NCBI GenBank assembly: GCA_021730905.1
Contig: JAKFYK010000067.1
Span: 1-59,264, forward strand
Origin: Betaproteobacteria bacterium
Lineage (GTDB): Bacteria > Pseudomonadota > Gammaproteobacteria > Burkholderiales > SG8-41
Length of the DNA stretch: 59,264 nt
Direction of reading: 5' to 3'
Shown: positions 50,648-59,165 of the stretch, piece after piece
Layout: every line of letters begins with the position of its first letter
How positions within the stretch are numbered: the stretch's first letter is position 1
The notes under the pieces: generated by a model
Told to the model about the DNA's origin: nothing
Seen by the model: the letters and a program-made list of their open reading frames with translations, nothing else
Databases searched by the model: none
Position numbers and translations under genes: made by a program

Positions 50648-51601
50648 CTAATTGGCCAACTCCTTGCAATCGGCGTCACGCGGCAGATCCCGGAACAGCC
50701 TCGGTAGTGCGAGCAGTAACGCCTTTGTCATGCGTACGCGATCGAGGCGCTGAAGTGCTGGCATCACCGGCGCAATATGATCGACCCCGGATACTTTAAC
50801 GAAATCCATACCCGGTAGCACCGCGGCATCGAGCGGTACTAGGCCATCGCTACGGATTCCCCGGCGCGCCATCAGTTCGCGTGGAATCTCAAGGGTCGTG
50901 TTCGGGCGCGTGCCCGGCACAGTATCGAGAGCACTCGCGAATGCGATGGCGGGCACCTCGCGCACAACCTGATCGATCATGGCTTTGTGATTGCGATAGT
51001 ACGCGAGCGAAGCACCTGTGGTCAGACCCTGCGCCGATTCCTTCGTGCTACCGAAATACCCAAGAATCAAGATCGCGACCAATGGATCGAGCTGTGAGCC
51101 ATCGAGCAACATGTCCGCCACTGGGGAACCAAAGAAGGCGCCCTGCAGGGAAATCCAGCCTTTCACTTTCGTTCGCAGTGATGGCTCGGCGCGCAATGCC
51201 TCGAGCGTATCAACTGAACCCTTGCTGTGCGTGATTAGAATCACCGGCCTTATTGAATCCCTGATCGCTGTGGCGATAATCGGCGCGTTGATCAGGACGC
51301 TCTGTCTGGACTTGACCGCGACCTTTTCTCGCTCGACACCCATGGAGGCAAGCCATTGCAACTGATCAGCGAAATAGTTCGGATCGAAATCGCCAAAATA
51401 GCCAGGCACAAGTAATACCTTGTGCCGGCGCAGCACTTCCATATGGGCAATGCCAAACGCACAGCTGCTGCGGTAAGCATCCGAATACGTGCGCGTCTGA
51501 TCAACGGCTGCTAGCGCGCCGCTCGGCAGCACCGCGAGCGCGAACCATAGTCCTTGCAGCAGACTTCGAGTGCACCACATGGTCCTTAGATTCACGAACA
51601 T
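50648..51601 (-). CDS. Secreted lipase-like alpha/beta hydrolase
   Basis: This 317-residue protein starts at ATG 51601, with a signal peptide (SLLQGLWFALAVLPSGALAA). The nucleophile elbow is VILITHSKGSVDTLEALRAE, with Ser as nucleophile. KVLLVPGYFGDFDPNYFADQ supplies the oxyanion region, and the late VSGVDHIAPVMPALQR carries the probable catalytic His. Thr-His-Ser-Lys-Gly replaces the standard GxSxG, giving an x-H-S-x-G elbow, as in some PHB depolymerase and triacylglycerol lipase relatives. Substrate unknown. The 250 bp upstream hold no gene I can support. Confidence 0.75.
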   Translation of the reverse strand: MFVNLRTMWCTRSLLQGLWFALAVLPSGALAAVDQTRTYSDAYRSSCAFGIAHMEVLRRHKVLLVPGYFGDFDPNYFADQLQWLASMGVEREKVAVKSRQSVLINAPIIATAIRDSIRPVILITHSKGSVDTLEALRAEPSLRTKVKGWISLQGAFFGSPVADMLLDGSQLDPLVAILILGYFGSTKESAQGLTTGASLAYYRNHKAMIDQVVREVPAIAFASALDTVPGTRPNTTLEIPRELMARRGIRSDGLVPLDAAVLPGMDFVKVSGVDHIAPVMPALQRLDRVRMTKALLLALPRLFRDLPRDADCKELAN

Positions 51602-51852
51602 GGCATTCCGTCCTTCAAAGGCAATGACCTGCGATGTTCCGTAACCCCCAGCCACATACGCATTTGAACAGATACCAAGTGCAATGCCCCGATCTCGCGG
51701 TCATTGCCTAAGTGTGTGATCGACAGGCCGTTTGCAATCGGGCAGAAGTGGGCATTGGTTGACTTGTTGCGACGCACCTTCGTGAATGAACATGAGGCAT
51801 CAAATAGTGTCATAGTGTCCAGTTGGCAGTTCCCCATTATTCAATGTGAACA

Positions 51853-52209
51853 ATGTTACGAGTAATAGTTTCTTCAATACTGATGATACTGACGTTCGCA
51901 GGATGTGCGTTGGTACGTGAAGATGCGTCTGCTACAACTGTAAGACACCGATTCATACACCCTCCACAACCAGCCGCCTCATGTTTTGCACGCAATGCCG
52001 AAGAACATAGTTCTGCGCTTGTGTCCGAGGTCCGTCAGCCCGATGGACGGGGGCATGTAGAAGTGATTGTACGTGTCAAAAATGGTGTTACTTATGCGAT
52101 TGTCGAACTTCGACAGATGGGCACGGGGTCGGATGGTACGATTACGCTTGCAGTCTTTTCCTGGGGCGGCATGCGAGATCTGGTTCGCTCGCTGGTGGAG
52201 GGTTGCTGA
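51853..52209 (+). CDS. Small predicted lipoprotein of unknown function
   Basis: This 118-residue protein has a lipobox (VSSILMILTFAGCALVRE), so it is probably anchored through Cys18. The mature part has HVEVIVRVKNGVTYAIVELR and a Gly-rich C-terminus with a final Cys. I do not recognise a family. GC content is lower than in the neighbouring genes. It stands alone, and the following 160 bp hold nothing recognisable. Confidence 0.55.
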   Translation: MLRVIVSSILMILTFAGCALVREDASATTVRHRFIHPPQPAASCFARNAEEHSSALVSEVRQPDGRGHVEVIVRVKNGVTYAIVELRQMGTGSDGTITLAVFSWGGMRDLVRSLVEGC

Positions 52210-52370
52210 TACACGAAGCGTGAGCGCAATCACGAAGTCGTGTCGACGTTGTGCCAGGTTGGCGAGAGGGAAGTCGCTGGGACCAGCCGATGGGGGTGAT
52301 CATCATCCCACCGCAGCGGCCGTGCAGGGAAACACTCTGCTCAAAGCCGTGCGGGGGCGGAGTAGAAGGC

Positions 52371-52838
52371 CTAACTACGCGGGAACACAACCTCGCCCAT
52401 TGGGACTGCGGTTACGCTGTTTTGCGGCGAGCCGTCGATAAGTCTATCCGAGTAGGTCAGGTAGACCAGTACGTTGCGCTTTCGATCAACCATACGTACC
52501 ACGCGCAACTTCTTGAACAACACCGATATTCGCTCGCTAAACATTTCCTCCTGCGGCGGAAGAGACCTGCCTTTAAACGAAATTGGACCGACCTGACGAC
52601 AAGCGATTGACGCTTCAGACTTGTCTTCCGCAAGTCCGATGGCACCTTTAACGCCGCCGGTCTTTGCGCGCGACACATAACAGGTCACGCCATTGACCTT
52701 TGGGTCGTCATAGGCCTCTACCACGACCTTGTGGTTGGCACCGATCAAAATGAAAGCAGTAGACACTTCACCAATCTCATCTGCACGAACGCATGCGACG
52801 AGCGCCAGAGATAAAAGTATGAGCGAAAGTTTTTTCAT
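52371..52838 (-). CDS. creA: CreA family periplasmic protein
   Basis: This 155-residue protein starts at ATG 52838 (MKKLSLILLSLALVACVRAD), a signal peptide. The CreA signature is complete: VNGVTCYVSRAKTGGVKGAI, then GLAEDKSEASIACRQVGPI. CreA is conserved in proteobacteria without an agreed function. The in-frame extension upstream is not conserved. The gene stands alone. Confidence 0.88.
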   Translation of the reverse strand: MKKLSLILLSLALVACVRADEIGEVSTAFILIGANHKVVVEAYDDPKVNGVTCYVSRAKTGGVKGAIGLAEDKSEASIACRQVGPISFKGRSLPPQEEMFSERISVLFKKLRVVRMVDRKRNVLVYLTYSDRLIDGSPQNSVTAVPMGEVVFPRS

Positions 52839-53021
52839 GGATGGCTTTCTACCAATTGGTGATTCCGCAAACGAAGGGATTAAAAGGTCCTGAAGCAACC
52901 CCTTGGCGTTACATACGCGCTTGCCAGTCAGGTCACTGACTACTTCCATTGTTCTACTCCTAGATCGACCGAATGTCATGCGACGAGCCGTTCCGGTTCG
53001 TAACTAGAGGTCATTTCATAA

Positions 53022-53150
53022 ATAGGCCTGAATCGAGTCTACAAAATCCTGAACCATAAGCGCCCGCTGACCTTGAAGATGATCTGGAAGCTGCATCGTG
53101 GCCTGGATATTCCAGCGGAAAGTCTGATTCGGCAGCGGGAGGAACTCCGT
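53022..53150 (+). pseudogene. HigA-type antitoxin C-terminal fragment
   Basis: The frame begins after a TAA and reads NRVYKILNHKRPL, then LKMIWKLHRGLDIPAESLIR, the end of an XRE/HigA-like helix-turn-helix antitoxin. The first half of the protein and any toxin partner are absent. It lies in a 530-bp gene-poor gap (52839-53369) between creA and the malic enzyme gene; the rest of that gap holds nothing I can identify. The sequence at its left edge (TCATTTCATAA) is partly like the MITE end. Confidence 0.6.
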
Positions 53151-53369
53151 GCGGCATTGGCTCAGCGCGTGACTCAGCTGCCAGTGAGGAACCGCAAAAA
53201 TAGGGAAATTTTCTGTCAATTCAGCATGCACATCGTTAAATTTACGGGTGGAATAGGTTCAGATCCCCGTGGGGACGCCAAGCTGCGCGCAACGGCGCGC
53301 TGACGCGGCACGTCACAGGCCGCAGCGCATGCGGACCGGAAAAATCGTCTCGTCTATCCACATCTGCGC

Positions 53370-55007
53370 TCAGTAGCGAGGATCAAACATCTGCGACTGC
53401 ACGTCCTGCATCAGATCGGACGGCCTGGGTTTGCCGGCGATGCCGAGTTTGTACGAGGCGCCGGCGATCGCCACCGCGATGGCCGCAGAGACTTCGCGGA
53501 TGCGCGGCAGCGCAGGGTAGAGACTGCCCTGCTCAAGATCCGATTCCGTAACCAGGTGCGCCAGCGTATGCGCCGCCGACATGAACATGTCATCGGTGAT
53601 GGATTTTGCGCCGCACGCGATGGCGCCCAATCCCACGCCGGGAAAAATATACGAATTGTTGCCCTGCCGCGGCACATACGTTTTGCCGTTGAGCTGAACG
53701 GGATCAAACGGGCTGCCGCAGGCGAACAACGCGCGTTCGCCGGTCCAGCGGTACGCCTCCTCAGCAGTACACTCGGCCTGCGATGTCGGATTCGAGAGCG
53801 CAAACACAATCGGTTGCGCGTTGATGCGCGCCATTTCTTCGAGCACCTCGCGCGTAAACGTACCGCCAACCGCCGACACGCCGATGATCGCGGTCGGCTT
53901 GAGCATCCTGATCGCGGATAAAAAATCACCCGCCGATGGATGGTCGTGGGCGTACGTCAGTTTATGTTCAGCAAGATTCGTGCGGCTTCTGACGACCAGT
54001 CCTTGCGAATCCACCAGCCAGCAGTTGCGCAACGCCTGCTCGCGCGAAAGTCCTTGTGCGATCATCGCCGATACCACCAGATCGGCGATGCCGGTCGCGG
54101 CCTCTCCCGCGCCCAGGAACAAAATCTTTTGCTCAGTCAGCGGCGCGCCGGTGATGCGCAGCGCGGAAAACAGGCCTGCCAGCGCAACCGCCGCCGTGCC
54201 CTGAATGTCGTCGTTGAAAGTGCAGATGCGGTCACGATACTTTTCCAGCAAACGAAAGGCATTGTGATTGGCGAAATCCTCGAACTGCACCACCACGCCG
54301 GGGAATACCTCCTGCGTGGCAGCCATGAATTCCTCCAGGAACTCGTCGTAAGCGGCACCGGTAACGCGCCGCTGCCGCAGCCCGACGTAGTAGACATCGT
54401 TGCGCAGTGCGTCGTTGTTGGTACCCACATCCAGTGTAATCGGCAGGCACAACCGTGGATGTATGCCCGCGCAGGCCGTATACAGGGAAAGCTTGCCGAC
54501 CGGAATGCCCATGCCGTTGGCGCCAAGATCGCCCAACCCGAGTATGCGCTCGCCGTCGGTGACGACAATGATGCCCGCCGGGTACGGCCAGTTGCGCAGT
54601 ATCTTCGCAATGTTGCCGCGGTCGTTGATGCCGATGAACAGTCCGCGCGGGCGCTGAAAAATCTGTCCGAAACGCTGGCATGCGAGGCCCACCGTTGGCG
54701 TGTAGACGATAGGCTGCATCTCGTCGATGTGGTCACACAGTATCCGAAAGAACAGCGACTCGTTGCGGTCGTGCAGGGAGTTGAGCGCGACGAACTTGTC
54801 GAGCGGGTCGGACAGCTTGCGCAGATTCACCAGTACGCGCTCGGCCTGCTCGGCCTGGCTCAAAACGTGCGGCGGCAACAGGCCGCGCAGACCCAGCTCG
54901 TCGCGTTCCTTTTCGGTGAAAGCAGTGCCCCTGTTGAGCAATGGATCGCGCAGCACGTCGAGTCCATGCAACCTGCCCTCAGGGCCCTTGTTGGTATCGG
55001 CGGACAT
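53370..55007 (-). CDS. maeA: NAD-dependent malic enzyme (oxaloacetate-decarboxylating)
   Basis: This 545-residue enzyme converts malate to pyruvate and CO2. I start it at ATG 55007 (MSADTNKGPEGRLHGLDVLR), preceded by AAGGAA; the longer frame is a shadow of the opposite strand. The N-terminal domain has MQPIVYTPTVGLACQRFG and the catalytic Lys region GMGIPVGKLSLY. The NAD domain has LFLGAGEAATGIADLVVSAM. FNDDIQGTAAVALAGLFSAL carries the metal ligands. It is a long-form NAD enzyme of the SfcA type. It could feed C4 acids from the surrounding catabolic genes to pyruvate. Confidence 0.93.
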   Translation of the reverse strand: MSADTNKGPEGRLHGLDVLRDPLLNRGTAFTEKERDELGLRGLLPPHVLSQAEQAERVLVNLRKLSDPLDKFVALNSLHDRNESLFFRILCDHIDEMQPIVYTPTVGLACQRFGQIFQRPRGLFIGINDRGNIAKILRNWPYPAGIIVVTDGERILGLGDLGANGMGIPVGKLSLYTACAGIHPRLCLPITLDVGTNNDALRNDVYYVGLRQRRVTGAAYDEFLEEFMAATQEVFPGVVVQFEDFANHNAFRLLEKYRDRICTFNDDIQGTAAVALAGLFSALRITGAPLTEQKILFLGAGEAATGIADLVVSAMIAQGLSREQALRNCWLVDSQGLVVRSRTNLAEHKLTYAHDHPSAGDFLSAIRMLKPTAIIGVSAVGGTFTREVLEEMARINAQPIVFALSNPTSQAECTAEEAYRWTGERALFACGSPFDPVQLNGKTYVPRQGNNSYIFPGVGLGAIACGAKSITDDMFMSAAHTLAHLVTESDLEQGSLYPALPRIREVSAAIAVAIAGASYKLGIAGKPRPSDLMQDVQSQMFDPRY

Positions 55008-55069
55008 GGGTGAATTCCTTTTATGGTTATTGTGTACTGCAGCCTGCCTGGTCAAACCTGATGACCATC

Positions 55070-56089
55070 CTACACCGTCGCCACCGGCGTCACCGGCGAA
55101 CCTGCCGCGCCGGGCATGCGCAGCGGCGGCGCGGTGAGCAGAAAACTGCTGCGCTGGTTGGCACGCAGCCACGCGGCAAGTTCGGTCAGGTACCACAGCT
55201 CGCCGAGGTGAATGCCCAGCTTCACCAGACAATGTTCGTGCAGCGGCAGCGCCGGGCCGCGATGCGGCAAGCGCGGATCGGCGCCCAGCGTGGATGAGCG
55301 CTCCACTGCCAGATTGTCGGCTGCGATCGCGGCAATCCCGCTGTCGGCTATCCACTCCAGCAGCGGCTTGTCGTAACCGTCGAGCACCGCGCAACTGGTC
55401 TTGATCGAGTTGTCGAGCTTGCCGTCGGCCTCGCGGATCAATTGACCGAGACCGGTGTGCACGCAGAGGATATCGCCCTGCTGCACCGTCACCTGGTCGT
55501 CGCGCATCACTTTTGCCAGCATCTCGTAGGTCACCGCCGTGCGCCCGTCTCCGAAATGATGGCGCAAATCGACCATCACCGCGCGGCCCTGCACGCCGGT
55601 CTGCGCCATTTCCGCCACCGACACCGCGCGCGCGCCGAGCGCGCCGTGCAGACCCTGGCCTATGTCATCGACAATGCGCCAACCGTTGTACGACACTTTT
55701 TCTTCCACGCCATCGCCGTCGGCATCGAACACCGTGCCCTTGTGCGCGAAGCTGTCCCAGTGCGTGGAGTACTGCATGTAGAGCATGATCGCTTCGTCGG
55801 AACCCACATCGTTGAAACGCGGATCGATTTCGCTCGACGCGAGATTGAAATACGTCTTGTCGCCGCGAAACACCGGATGAAACACCGGCGGCTTGCGGTT
55901 GGGATTGAGGACCGTGCCACCAGGTTTATCCAGTGGATGCGACAGCGTAAACACTTGTCCGGTTTTCACTTCCTTCAACGCCGCGAGTCGTATCGCCGGA
56001 GTGATCAAATTCAAGCGCCCGCGCTGATCGTCGTCCCCGAATTCGCCCCAGTTGGAACCTTCGGGGCGGTTTTTCCAGCGATTTCCCAT
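55070..56089 (-). CDS. Cyclase family protein (kynurenine-formamidase-like hydrolase)
   Basis: This 339-residue protein belongs to the cyclase/KynB-like metal hydrolases. Its metal motif is in QYSTHWDSFAHKGTVFD (His, Asp and second His). QGRAVMVDLRHHFGDGRTAV and QQGDILCVHTGLGQLIRE are typical of the long (about 330 residue) subgroup. Such proteins hydrolyse amides or lactones, but that subgroup has no firm substrate. It lies 62 bp upstream of the malic enzyme gene on the same strand. Confidence 0.85.
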   Translation of the reverse strand: MGNRWKNRPEGSNWGEFGDDDQRGRLNLITPAIRLAALKEVKTGQVFTLSHPLDKPGGTVLNPNRKPPVFHPVFRGDKTYFNLASSEIDPRFNDVGSDEAIMLYMQYSTHWDSFAHKGTVFDADGDGVEEKVSYNGWRIVDDIGQGLHGALGARAVSVAEMAQTGVQGRAVMVDLRHHFGDGRTAVTYEMLAKVMRDDQVTVQQGDILCVHTGLGQLIREADGKLDNSIKTSCAVLDGYDKPLLEWIADSGIAAIAADNLAVERSSTLGADPRLPHRGPALPLHEHCLVKLGIHLGELWYLTELAAWLRANQRSSFLLTAPPLRMPGAAGSPVTPVATV

Positions 56090-56165
56090 ATTGAACTATC
56101 CTGTCCATCGTATCGAGTTCTCTTACAATAGCATGGGATGCGCGTGCTGCTCACGTGGAGTTCAT

Positions 56166-56357
56166 ATGAAGAACGCCTTTGGATTATATGCATTAACAGT
56201 GCTGGCGGTGATCATGCTCGTCGTAACGAACGCGGCGAGTGCCGGACAGTTCGAGGAGGGGCTTGCCGCGTATGATCGCAAGGACTACACAGCCGCGTTG
56301 AAACTGTTTCAACCTTTGGCACAGCAAGACAATGTGCATGCGCAGACCAATACATAG
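56166..56357 (+). CDS. Short exported Sel1/TPR-like protein, probably truncated
   Basis: ATG 56166 starts a signal peptide (NAFGLYALTVLAVIMLVVTN) followed by one repeat unit (GQFEEGLAAYDRKDYTAALK, then LFQPLAQQDNVHAQ). The unit is the first half of a Sel1 or tetratricopeptide repeat, which normally continues for several copies, but here a TAG ends the frame after 63 residues. It is probably the leftover 5' end of a longer gene. Confidence 0.55.
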   Translation: MKNAFGLYALTVLAVIMLVVTNAASAGQFEEGLAAYDRKDYTAALKLFQPLAQQDNVHAQTNT

Positions 56358-56375
56358 TGACCTGAGCTTAGACCA

Positions 56376-56560
56376 ATGCAAGAAATGTTTGCCCGGCTGG
56401 GCCGGATGCACCAGTTTGCCGCCCTGCACCATCGCGGTTTTCGTCTGTTGTGAATGGCCAGCGTGTTCTTCTCCACGGCGCGGTGGGCCGATATGGTGGT
56501 GATCGGCTAGCTCACGCTGGAGCTGACGGATTCTCCGCTGATGGTGGGCATCGTGGCGGT
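56376..56560 (+). pseudogene. MFS transporter N-terminal remnant with two stop codons
   Basis: The frame reads FAALHHRGFRLL, stop, MASVFFSTARWADMVVIG, stop, LTLELTDSPLMVGIVA. This matches the first transmembrane region of an EntS-like major-facilitator exporter. Both stops (TGA at 56451, TAG at 56508) sit where the family has Trp (TGG), so each is a single G-to-A change. The remnant ends exactly at repeat R8. No further transporter sequence follows. Confidence 0.7.
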
Positions 56561-56582
56561 AAAACAAATACTTACAATATTT
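56561..56582 (+). repeat. Dispersed AT-rich repeat, copy R8
   Basis: Reads AAAACAAATACTTACAATAT, an exact copy of the AAAACAAATACTTA core. It lies at the point where the MFS remnant stops matching, 69 bp before the DUF1330 gene. Confidence 0.6.
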
Positions 56583-56650
56583 CTCGATTTGGAAATTCAC
56601 TGTAAACTCGCTCTCAACCATAATCACACCTCACTTCCCTGGAGAACAAC

Positions 56651-56944
56651 ATGGCAAAAGCCTATTGGATAGCCTTTTACAAATCGATCAAAAATCCCGA
56701 TCAGTTCGCCGCGTACGCCAAAATCGCGCCGCCCGCGATTCAGGCCGCCGGCGGAAAGTTTTTGATTCGTGGCATGCCTGCAAAGACTTACGAGCTCGGC
56801 ATGAATCAGCGCGTGGTGATGATCGAATTCGACAGTCTTGAAAAAGCCGTCGCCGCGCACGACACGCCCGGCTATCAAGAGGCACTGAGAGTTTTAGGTG
56901 ACGCCGTGGAACGCGATTTGCGCATCGTCGAAGGCATGAATTAA
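56651..56944 (+). CDS. DUF1330 domain protein (dimeric alpha/beta barrel)
   Basis: This 97-residue protein starts at ATG 56651, with GGAGAACAAC before it. It carries AYWIAFYKSIKNPDQFAAYA, then GGKFLIRGMPAKTYELG and RVVMIEFDSLEKAVAAHDTP, the DUF1330 pattern. The family forms small ferredoxin-like dimers and is linked to small-molecule metabolism, with no general activity known. It is 18 bp upstream of the binding protein gene and probably co-transcribed with it. Confidence 0.88.
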   Translation: MAKAYWIAFYKSIKNPDQFAAYAKIAPPAIQAAGGKFLIRGMPAKTYELGMNQRVVMIEFDSLEKAVAAHDTPGYQEALRVLGDAVERDLRIVEGMN

Positions 56945-56962
56945 TTTTCAGCGAGGCGCACG

Positions 56963-57760
56963 ATGATCAGATTGGCGATAATCTCTATAGGATTAATGTT
57001 GATGACCTCCTGCGCTTCCACACCGCAAATTCCACCCGCTGCGCGCGCCGAACTCGCGCCCACTGGCAAACTGCGCGCCGGCATTAATTTCCAGAATACC
57101 CTGCTCACTTCCCTCGGTCCGAACGGCGAACAAGGCGGCGTCGCGGTTGATCTCGTGCGCGAACTGGCGCGGCGGCTTGGCGTGCCGCTGGAAATCATTC
57201 CCTATAAATCGGCTGGTTCGGCAGCGGATGCCGTCAGGACGGGCGCGTGGGACGTGTCGGTGCTCGGTGACGAGCCGCAGCGCGCACAGGAAATTGCGTT
57301 TGCCACTGCCCTTACCGAAATCGAGGCGACCTATCTGGTTCCCGCCGGATCAAAGCTGCGCAGCGTCGAAGAGGTGGACAGGCCAGGCGTGCGCATCGTC
57401 GTGCCGGCGAAAAGCGCCTACGATTTGTACCTGAGCCGCAATATCAAGCAGGCGCAACTGGTGCAAATTCCGGGCACCGCCGCAGCCTACAAACATTTCG
57501 TCGCCGAAAAACTGCCCGTGCTTGCCGGCCTGAAACCGGCATTGCTGGGTTACACCGAGAAAATGCCCGGCTCGCGCATACTCGATGGCCGCTTCAGTGT
57601 GGTGCGGCACACGGTGGGCACTGTTAAAGGCCGCGATGCCGGCGCCGCCTACCTGCGCGAGTTTGTCGAAGACATCAAAGCCTCCGGACTGGTGGCGCAA
57701 TGGATCGAGAAGAACGGCGTTAAGGGACTATCTGTCGCGCCCAAGGCCGAGCAGAAGTAA
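56963..57760 (+). CDS. Family 3 ABC transporter solute-binding lipoprotein
   Basis: This 265-residue protein has a lipobox (ISIGLMLMTSCASTPQ) and the family 3 core: GKLRAGINFQNTLLTSLGPN, GGVAVDLVRELARRLGVPLE and WDVSVLGDEPQRAQEIAFAT. Family 3 proteins bind polar amino acids or related organic anions in the periplasm. No ABC permease or ATPase lies next to it, so it may be an orphan receptor or a sensor protein. It follows the DUF1330 gene. Confidence 0.88.
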   Translation: MIRLAIISIGLMLMTSCASTPQIPPAARAELAPTGKLRAGINFQNTLLTSLGPNGEQGGVAVDLVRELARRLGVPLEIIPYKSAGSAADAVRTGAWDVSVLGDEPQRAQEIAFATALTEIEATYLVPAGSKLRSVEEVDRPGVRIVVPAKSAYDLYLSRNIKQAQLVQIPGTAAAYKHFVAEKLPVLAGLKPALLGYTEKMPGSRILDGRFSVVRHTVGTVKGRDAGAAYLREFVEDIKASGLVAQWIEKNGVKGLSVAPKAEQK

Positions 57761-57843
57761 ATATTGCGTGTCGCGTCCGGGCCGGACGCATTGGGACAAC
57801 CAAAACGTAAACCATTGTTTTGATACACGGGAGGGCTGCCATC

Positions 57844-59109
57844 ATGGACCGCCGCACATTCAATACCGCGCTTGTCAGTGCCGCTGCAACTTCAATAGCC
57901 GGATGCGCTACCAGCGGCCCAGGTGGCAGCGGCGGCCGCGCTGTGTTCTATCAATGCGTCGGCGACCGCATCACGCACTGGGATGTGGATGCCGATAACG
58001 CTGCGCTCACGCGGAACGCATCGGTCACCGTACCTTCCAATGTGCAATATGTGTGGCCGCACCCTTCTCGCAAGTATCTGTATGTCTCCAGCAGCGATGC
58101 CGCATCGGGCAATGCGCCCAATCCCGGCAAGGTGCATCGCCTGAGCGCACTGCGCATAGATGCGAGCGGCGCGCTCGCCATGCACGGCGAGCCGGCAGCA
58201 TTGCCCCAGCGCCCCATCCATCACAGCGTGGATGCTCGCGGCGCATACGCACTGACGTGCTACAACAGCCCCAGCAATCTCACCGTGCATCGCATCAACA
58301 ATGACGGTACGGTCGGTGCGCAGGTGCAGCAAACGTCGAAGATCGACGTCGGCATTTTCGCGCATCAGGTACTGACGACACCCGCCAATCGTTCGGCGAT
58401 TCTGGTTACGCGCGGCAACCGGCCCGAAGCCAAGAAAGCGGAAGACCCCGGTGCGCTGAAAATCTACAACTACAGGGACGGCCAACTCTCGCCACTGGCC
58501 AACCTGCCGGTCGGCGGCAAAGGCGGCTTGGGCTATGGCCCGCGGCATCTTGATTTCCATCCGACACAGCCATGGGCTTATGTCTGCGTTGAATCCCAGA
58601 ACCAGATACATATGCATCTCTTGCAAGGTGACAGCCTCACCGCCGAACCGGCCTATAACAAGAGCACCACGGTCGGCAATTACGACATTCATTTCCCGCA
58701 AAGCGCTGGCGCGATACATGTGCATCCGAATGGTCGCACGGTGTACGTCTCGAACCGAGCCAGCGCTACGGTAGATTTCAGCGGTAAACGCGTGTTCCGC
58801 GGCGGCGAAAACAATATCGCGGTGTTTTCAATCAACCCCAGCACCGGCGAGCCGACGCTCATACAAAATGCCGATCCGCAGAGTTTTCATATTCGCACTT
58901 TCAGTATCGACCCCGGCGGCAAAATCATGGTGGCGGCGAGCATCATGGATATGTCGGTGCGTGATGGCAACAATGTGCGTTACGTGCCCGCCGCGCTCAC
59001 CGTGTTCCGCATCGGCGACGATGGAAAACTCAGCTTCGTGCGCAAATACGATGTTGAGTTGGGCGGCAAGTTTCAGTGGTGGACGGGGTTTGTGGGATTG
59101 GCGGCGTAG
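57844..59109 (+). CDS. Lactonase family beta-propeller protein
   Basis: This 421-residue seven-bladed propeller is of the 6-phosphogluconolactonase/muconate-cyclase-like lactonase fold. The start is ATG 57844 with GGGAGG upstream. The leader MDRRTFNTALVSAAATSIAG has the twin Arg and a lipobox (IAGCATSG), so the protein is probably exported by Tat and lipid-anchored. Repeats include GYGPRHLDFHPTQPWAYVCV, SAGAIHVHPNGRTVYVSNRA and FHIRTFSIDPGGKIMVAASI. A periplasmic lactone hydrolase or substrate-binding role is inferred. Confidence 0.87.
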   Translation: MDRRTFNTALVSAAATSIAGCATSGPGGSGGRAVFYQCVGDRITHWDVDADNAALTRNASVTVPSNVQYVWPHPSRKYLYVSSSDAASGNAPNPGKVHRLSALRIDASGALAMHGEPAALPQRPIHHSVDARGAYALTCYNSPSNLTVHRINNDGTVGAQVQQTSKIDVGIFAHQVLTTPANRSAILVTRGNRPEAKKAEDPGALKIYNYRDGQLSPLANLPVGGKGGLGYGPRHLDFHPTQPWAYVCVESQNQIHMHLLQGDSLTAEPAYNKSTTVGNYDIHFPQSAGAIHVHPNGRTVYVSNRASATVDFSGKRVFRGGENNIAVFSINPSTGEPTLIQNADPQSFHIRTFSIDPGGKIMVAASIMDMSVRDGNNVRYVPAALTVFRIGDDGKLSFVRKYDVELGGKFQWWTGFVGLAA

Positions 59110-59165
59110 CACTAGTGGACTGTAACGTTTAAATCGGTAGTATCATTGCGCCAATGGAGGGCGTG

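Noticed and set aside
51592..51837. Minus-strand frame of 81 residues upstream of the lipase gene
   Set aside because: No ribosome site, signal or recognisable motif; it overlaps the lipase signal-peptide region.
53370..55394. Malic enzyme frame of 674 residues
   Set aside because: The first 129 residues are Arg/Ala-rich antisense of the cyclase gene; ATG 55007 with AAGGAA before it fits the family.
56451..56453. TGA in the MFS remnant as selenocysteine
   Set aside because: It replaces a Trp codon of the family and a second stop (TAG) follows; this is decay.
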